In this document: positions 61,118-64,000 of the stretch, piece after piece
Position numbering within the stretch: the stretch's first letter is position 1
Layout: the number at the start of each line of letters is the position of its first letter
Assembly: GCF_013149805.1 (NCBI RefSeq)
Contig: NZ_JABEZT010000001.1
Location: 62,001 to 126,000, forward strand
DNA: 64,000 nucleotides
Source of the DNA: Isoptericola chiayiensis
GTDB lineage: Bacteria; Actinomycetota; Actinomycetes; Actinomycetales; Cellulomonadaceae
Reading direction: 5' to 3'
Program-made: the position numbers and the translations under genes
The notes under the pieces: model-generated
Told to the model about the DNA's origin: nothing
The model's input: the letters and a program-made list of their open reading frames with translations, nothing else
The model's database searches: none

Positions 61118-63052
61118 TCAGACCGTCTCGCCCGGACGGTCGTCCGTGAGTCCGGCGGGCGTCGTCTTCTGGACCTGCAGGAGGAACTCGACGTTGGTCG
61201 GCGTCTCCTTGAGCTTGCCGAGCAGCAGCTCGGCCGCCTGGGTCTGGTCGAGGGCGCCCATGACGCGACGCAGCTTGTAGACGATGCCCAGCTCCTCCTT
61301 GGAGAGCAGGATCTCCTCGCGCCGCGTGCTCGAGCTGTTGACGTCGATCGCCGGGAAGATGCGCTTCTCCGCCAGCGAGCGCGACAGGCGCAGCTCCATG
61401 TTGCCGGTGCCCTTGAACTCCTCGAAGATCACCTCGTCCATCTTGGAGCCGGTCTCCACCAGCGCCGTGGCGAGGATCGTGAGCGAGCCGCCGTTCTCGA
61501 TGTTGCGGGCCGCGCCGAAGAACTTCTTGGGCGGGTAGAGCGCCGCGGCGTCCACACCACCGGACAGGATCCGGCCCGACGCCGGGGCGGCCAGGTTGTA
61601 GGCACGCGACAGGCGGGTGATGCCGTCGAGCAGCACGACGACGTCCTGGCCGAGCTCGACGAGCCGCTTCGCCCGCTCGATCGCCAGCTCGGCGACCAGC
61701 GTGTGGTCCGAGGCGTGCCGGTCGAACGTCGAGGCGATGACCTCGCCCTTGACCGAGCGCTCGAAGTCGGTGACCTCCTCGGGGCGCTCGTCGACGAGCA
61801 CGACCATGAGGTGGACCTCGGGGTTGTTCGTCGTGATGGCGTTGGCGATCTGCTGCATGATGATCGTCTTGCCGGCCTTGGGCGGCGCCACGATGAGGCC
61901 GCGCTGGCCCTTGCCGATCGGCGCGACGATGTCGATGACGCGCGGCGTCAGCCGGGTCGCCTCCGGGTTCTCCAGGCGCAGCCGCTCCTGGGGGTACAGC
62001 GGCGTGAGCTTGGTGAACTCGGACCGCTCGCGCGCCTGCTCGGGCGGCATGCCGTTGACGGAGTCGAGCCGGACCAGCGCGGAGAACTTGTTGCGCACGT
62101 TCTTGCCGCCGCCGCTCGAGTTGCCGCCGGGCGGCTCCTCGCCCTCGCGGGGCTGGCGGATCGCGCCCGTGACCGCGTCGCCGCGGCGCAGGCCCGACTT
62201 CTTGACCTGGTTCAGCGAGACGTAGACGTCCTTGGAACCCGGCAGGTAGCCGCTGGTGCGCACGAACGCGTAGTTGTCGAGGACGTCGAGGATGCCGGCC
62301 ACGGGGACCAGCACGTCGTCCTCGCGCACCTCGGGCTCGTCGAGGTGCAGGTCGGGCGCGTTGCCACCGCGACCGCCGCCGCGGTTGCGCTTGCGGTCAC
62401 GTCCGCGGTCCCGGCCGCGACGACGGCGCGACCCGGACCGCTCGTTCTGCTGGTCGCCGCGCTGGCGCTGGTCGTCCTGGCCCTGGCCCTGGCCCTGGCG
62501 GGAGCCGTTCTGGTTGCCGGACCGGGAGTCCTGACCGGACCGGTCGGAGTCCTGCCCCTCGCCCTGGCCCTCCTGGCGCGGGCGCTGGTTGCGCTCGCGC
62601 GGCGCCGCGACGGCGTCGGCCAGCTGAGCGAGCCGGGCCTCCCGGTCCTCGCCACGACCGGCCGACTTCTGCTCGCGGGCGGGTGCCTGCTCGGTGCGCG
62701 GTGCGTCGGCGGCGCCGTCCTGCGCGGCCGACGTCGGACGCGTGGCGCGGCGCTGGCGCCGCTGCCCGCCCTCGGCCGGTGCGTCGGTGCGGACTGTCTG
62801 CGCCGTCGCGGTCGCCGCGGCGACCGGCTGCTCGGCGACGGCCGGCTGCTCGTCCCGCGCCTCGGCGGGGCGACGGCGCTCGGCGGGAGCGGATGCCGCC
62901 CCCTGCTGCTGACCTCCGCCACGTCGGGTGCGGATCGCGTCGGCGAGGTCGCTCTTGCGCATGCGGCTCGTGCCCTTGACGCCCAGCTGGGACGCCACGG
63001 CCTGGAGCTCGGCAAGCTTCATCGAGCTCAGGTTGTCGGTGGTGTTCGTCAC
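61118..63052 (-). CDS. rho: Transcription termination factor Rho with large disordered insertion
   Basis: Rho (644 residues) is an RNA helicase that ends transcription. The N-terminal helical domain (about 1-47, [20 protein letters not shown]) is followed by about 180 residues rich in Arg, Gln, Asn, Gly and Asp with runs such as [15 protein letters not shown]. The RNA-binding cold-shock fold begins near 230. The ATPase has [19 protein letters not shown] (Q-loop and Walker A) and [18 protein letters not shown]. The insertion resembles those of other high-GC actinobacteria such as Micrococcus and is absent from E. coli Rho. GTG at 63052 follows AAGGG. Confidence 0.96.
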   Translation of the reverse strand: MTNTTDNLSSMKLAELQAVASQLGVKGTSRMRKSDLADAIRTRRGGGQQQGAASAPAERRRPAEARDEQPAVAEQPVAAATATAQTVRTDAPAEGGQRRQRRATRPTSAAQDGAADAPRTEQAPAREQKSAGRGEDREARLAQLADAVAAPRERNQRPRQEGQGEGQDSDRSGQDSRSGNQNGSRQGQGQGQDDQRQRGDQQNERSGSRRRRGRDRGRDRKRNRGGGRGGNAPDLHLDEPEVREDDVLVPVAGILDVLDNYAFVRTSGYLPGSKDVYVSLNQVKKSGLRRGDAVTGAIRQPREGEEPPGGNSSGGGKNVRNKFSALVRLDSVNGMPPEQARERSEFTKLTPLYPQERLRLENPEATRLTPRVIDIVAPIGKGQRGLIVAPPKAGKTIIMQQIANAITTNNPEVHLMVVLVDERPEEVTDFERSVKGEVIASTFDRHASDHTLVAELAIERAKRLVELGQDVVVLLDGITRLSRAYNLAAPASGRILSGGVDAAALYPPKKFFGAARNIENGGSLTILATALVETGSKMDEVIFEEFKGTGNMELRLSRSLAEKRIFPAIDVNSSSTRREEILLSKEELGIVYKLRRVMGALDQTQAAELLLGKLKETPTNVEFLLQVQKTTPAGLTDDRPGETV

Positions 63053-63329
63053 GAAGGACCCTTCCCCCTCGTATGCGACCCTGCGGCGAAGCCGTGCGGG
63101 TCGGGGTGGTGGGCACCCGGAATCAGGATCATCCGGGCGCGAAACCTCGTGTCAGTGCTACGACGACGTCGGCTGACCGGGTTGCTGGCGGCCTTCAGTA
63201 CGGGGAATCGGGAGGTACCGGTGCTGTCTCCGTGACCGGGGCGCCCTGCTGACGTCGAAGCGCGCAGCAGCACGGAACGATCTGGAGAGGATGCCGCACT
63301 GGCCGATCCCGATGGTCGACCCCGAAGGC

Positions 63330-64000
63330 TTAGTTCATGCTACCACTCCTGCAGACGGCGCCCGCGGTGTCGATGCTCGGGTCCGCACGACGCCAGCCGG
63401 CGACGTCGTCGACCAGGTCGGCGAGCAGCGCGTCGAGCGGCTCCTGCTGACCGGGTCCGGTCAGCACCAGCACCGTGGGTCCGGCGCCCGACACCGTGGC
63501 CGCCAGCCCCTCGGCCCGCAGCGACCGGACCAGCTCGGCCGTGGCCGCCATGACCTCGGCACGGTAGTCCTGGTGGATCCGGTCCTCCGTGGCGTCGAGC
63601 AGCAGCTCCGGCCGTCGGGCGAGGGCCTCGACGAGCAGTGCCGCCCGACCGGCGGTGAAGGCCGCGTCGGCGTGCGGGACCTGCTCCGGCAGCACCCCGC
63701 GCGCCCGGCTCGTCGCCAGCCGCACGTCCGGCACGAGGACCGTCGCCGCGATCCGCGGGTCGAGCTCCAGGTCCACCGCGCGCGGTCCGGCAGGCCCGGA
63801 CCAGGCAAGGGTGGCGCCGCCCCGCAGTGCCGGTGCCGCGTTGTCCGGGTGCCCCTCGAACGCCGTGGCGATGCCGAGCATCGTCGTCCGGCCGAGCGCC
63901 TGGGGGTCGGCGAGCAGGCCGCGGGCCGCCACGATGCCTGAGACGACGGCGGCCGCCGAGGACCCGAGCCCCCGGCCGTGCGGGATCCGGTTGGCGCAGC
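63330..64000 (-). CDS. thrB: Homoserine kinase, 5' part outside window
   Basis: The last 223 residues of a GHMP kinase are present. The ATP-binding motif NRIPHGRGLGSSAAAVVS reads in from the window edge. GHPDNAAPALRGG follows, with SGAGPTVLVL near the C terminus, the three GHMP motifs in the homoserine-kinase version. It makes O-phosphohomoserine for threonine synthesis. The usual actinobacterial neighbours upstream are thrC and hom. The gene before rho in this order is conserved. A gap of 277 bp to rho, with no clear promoter, follows. Confidence 0.93.
   Translation of the reverse strand, partial: CANRIPHGRGLGSSAAAVVSGIVAARGLLADPQALGRTTMLGIATAFEGHPDNAAPALRGGATLAWSGPAGPRAVDLELDPRIAATVLVPDVRLATSRARGVLPEQVPHADAAFTAGRAALLVEALARRPELLLDATEDRIHQDYRAEVMAATAELVRSLRAEGLAATVSGAGPTVLVLTGPGQQEPLDALLADLVDDVAGWRRADPSIDTAGAVCRSGSMN

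Noticed and set aside
63053-63329. Riboswitch or attenuator in the rho leader
   Set aside because: Only short, weak stems were found and no promoter box was convincing, so no claim is made.

Overview
The window is 64 kb of very GC-rich DNA (roughly 73 percent by eye) with actinobacterial gene order. The signs are a rho - rpmE - prfA - prmC - tsaC - wecA - atpI - atpBEFHAGDC - DUF2550 - nucS run, a GlgE alpha-glucan pathway, class Ib nrdHIEF with NrdR boxes, many GTG starts, many ATGA/GTGA overlaps and many apparently leaderless genes. Gene content (mannan and GH1 glycosidases, ABC sugar uptake without its own ATPase) suggests a plant-polysaccharide-degrading member of Micrococcales near Cellulosimicrobium, Isoptericola or Cellulomonas. 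That placement is an inference, not a measurement. No rRNA, tRNA, insertion sequence, phage or CRISPR array was found.

Layout. 1-2.4 kb: the end of an unknown gene, convergent with etfBA. 2.6-13.2 kb: alpha-glucan/trehalose genes glgX, glgE, treS and mak, interrupted by an FAD dehydrogenase and an AbiEi/DUF559-like gene. 13.2-25.7 kb: a mannan-use locus made of intracellular GH113 mannanase, GH2 beta-mannosidase, two permeases, a binding lipoprotein, a LacI regulator, a PfkB sugar kinase, an AGE-family mannose isomerase and a divergent secreted GH5 mannanase. 25.7-29 kb: a second LacI regulator and glgB. 29-40 kb: a YbbN-like co-chaperone, a lipoprotein/membrane-protein pair, a DivIVA-like coiled-coil protein, two hydrolases, an FKBP lipoprotein, a phosphoribosyltransferase and a secreted 5'-nucleotidase. 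40-44.3 kb: nrdHIEF. 44.8-47.6 kb: GH1 beta-glucosidase and nagA. 47.6-60.5 kb: nucS, DUF2550, the ATP synthase operon, and the wecA/tsaC/prmC/prfA genes. 60.7-64 kb: rpmE, rho and the end of thrB.

How the genes work together. TreS and Mak turn trehalose/maltose into maltose-1-phosphate. GlgE polymerises it, GlgB branches the product and GlgX debranches it. In the mannan locus GH5 cuts mannan outside the cell, the ABC system imports oligosaccharides, GH113 and GH2 release mannose, the isomerase makes fructose and the kinase makes fructose-6-phosphate. A shared palindrome, TTAA(A/G)CG(C/A)TTAA, lies in the importer promoter and between the isomerase and GH5 genes and is the likely site of the LacI protein encoded inside the locus. 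The mannan genes sit between mak and glgb, which are usually close together, so they look like an insertion into the alpha-glucan cluster.

Most unusual signal: five intergenic elements (about 0.5, 6.6, 7.8, 37.6 and 60.6 kb) share one architecture. An 8-9 bp word repeats every 20 bp, and in four of the five inverted copies follow after a 7-9 nt loop. The word differs between elements (GAGATCGAC, GGTCGTACC or GTAGGCAA). Two elements carrying the same word flank the AbiEi/DUF559-like gene. I do not recognise this family.
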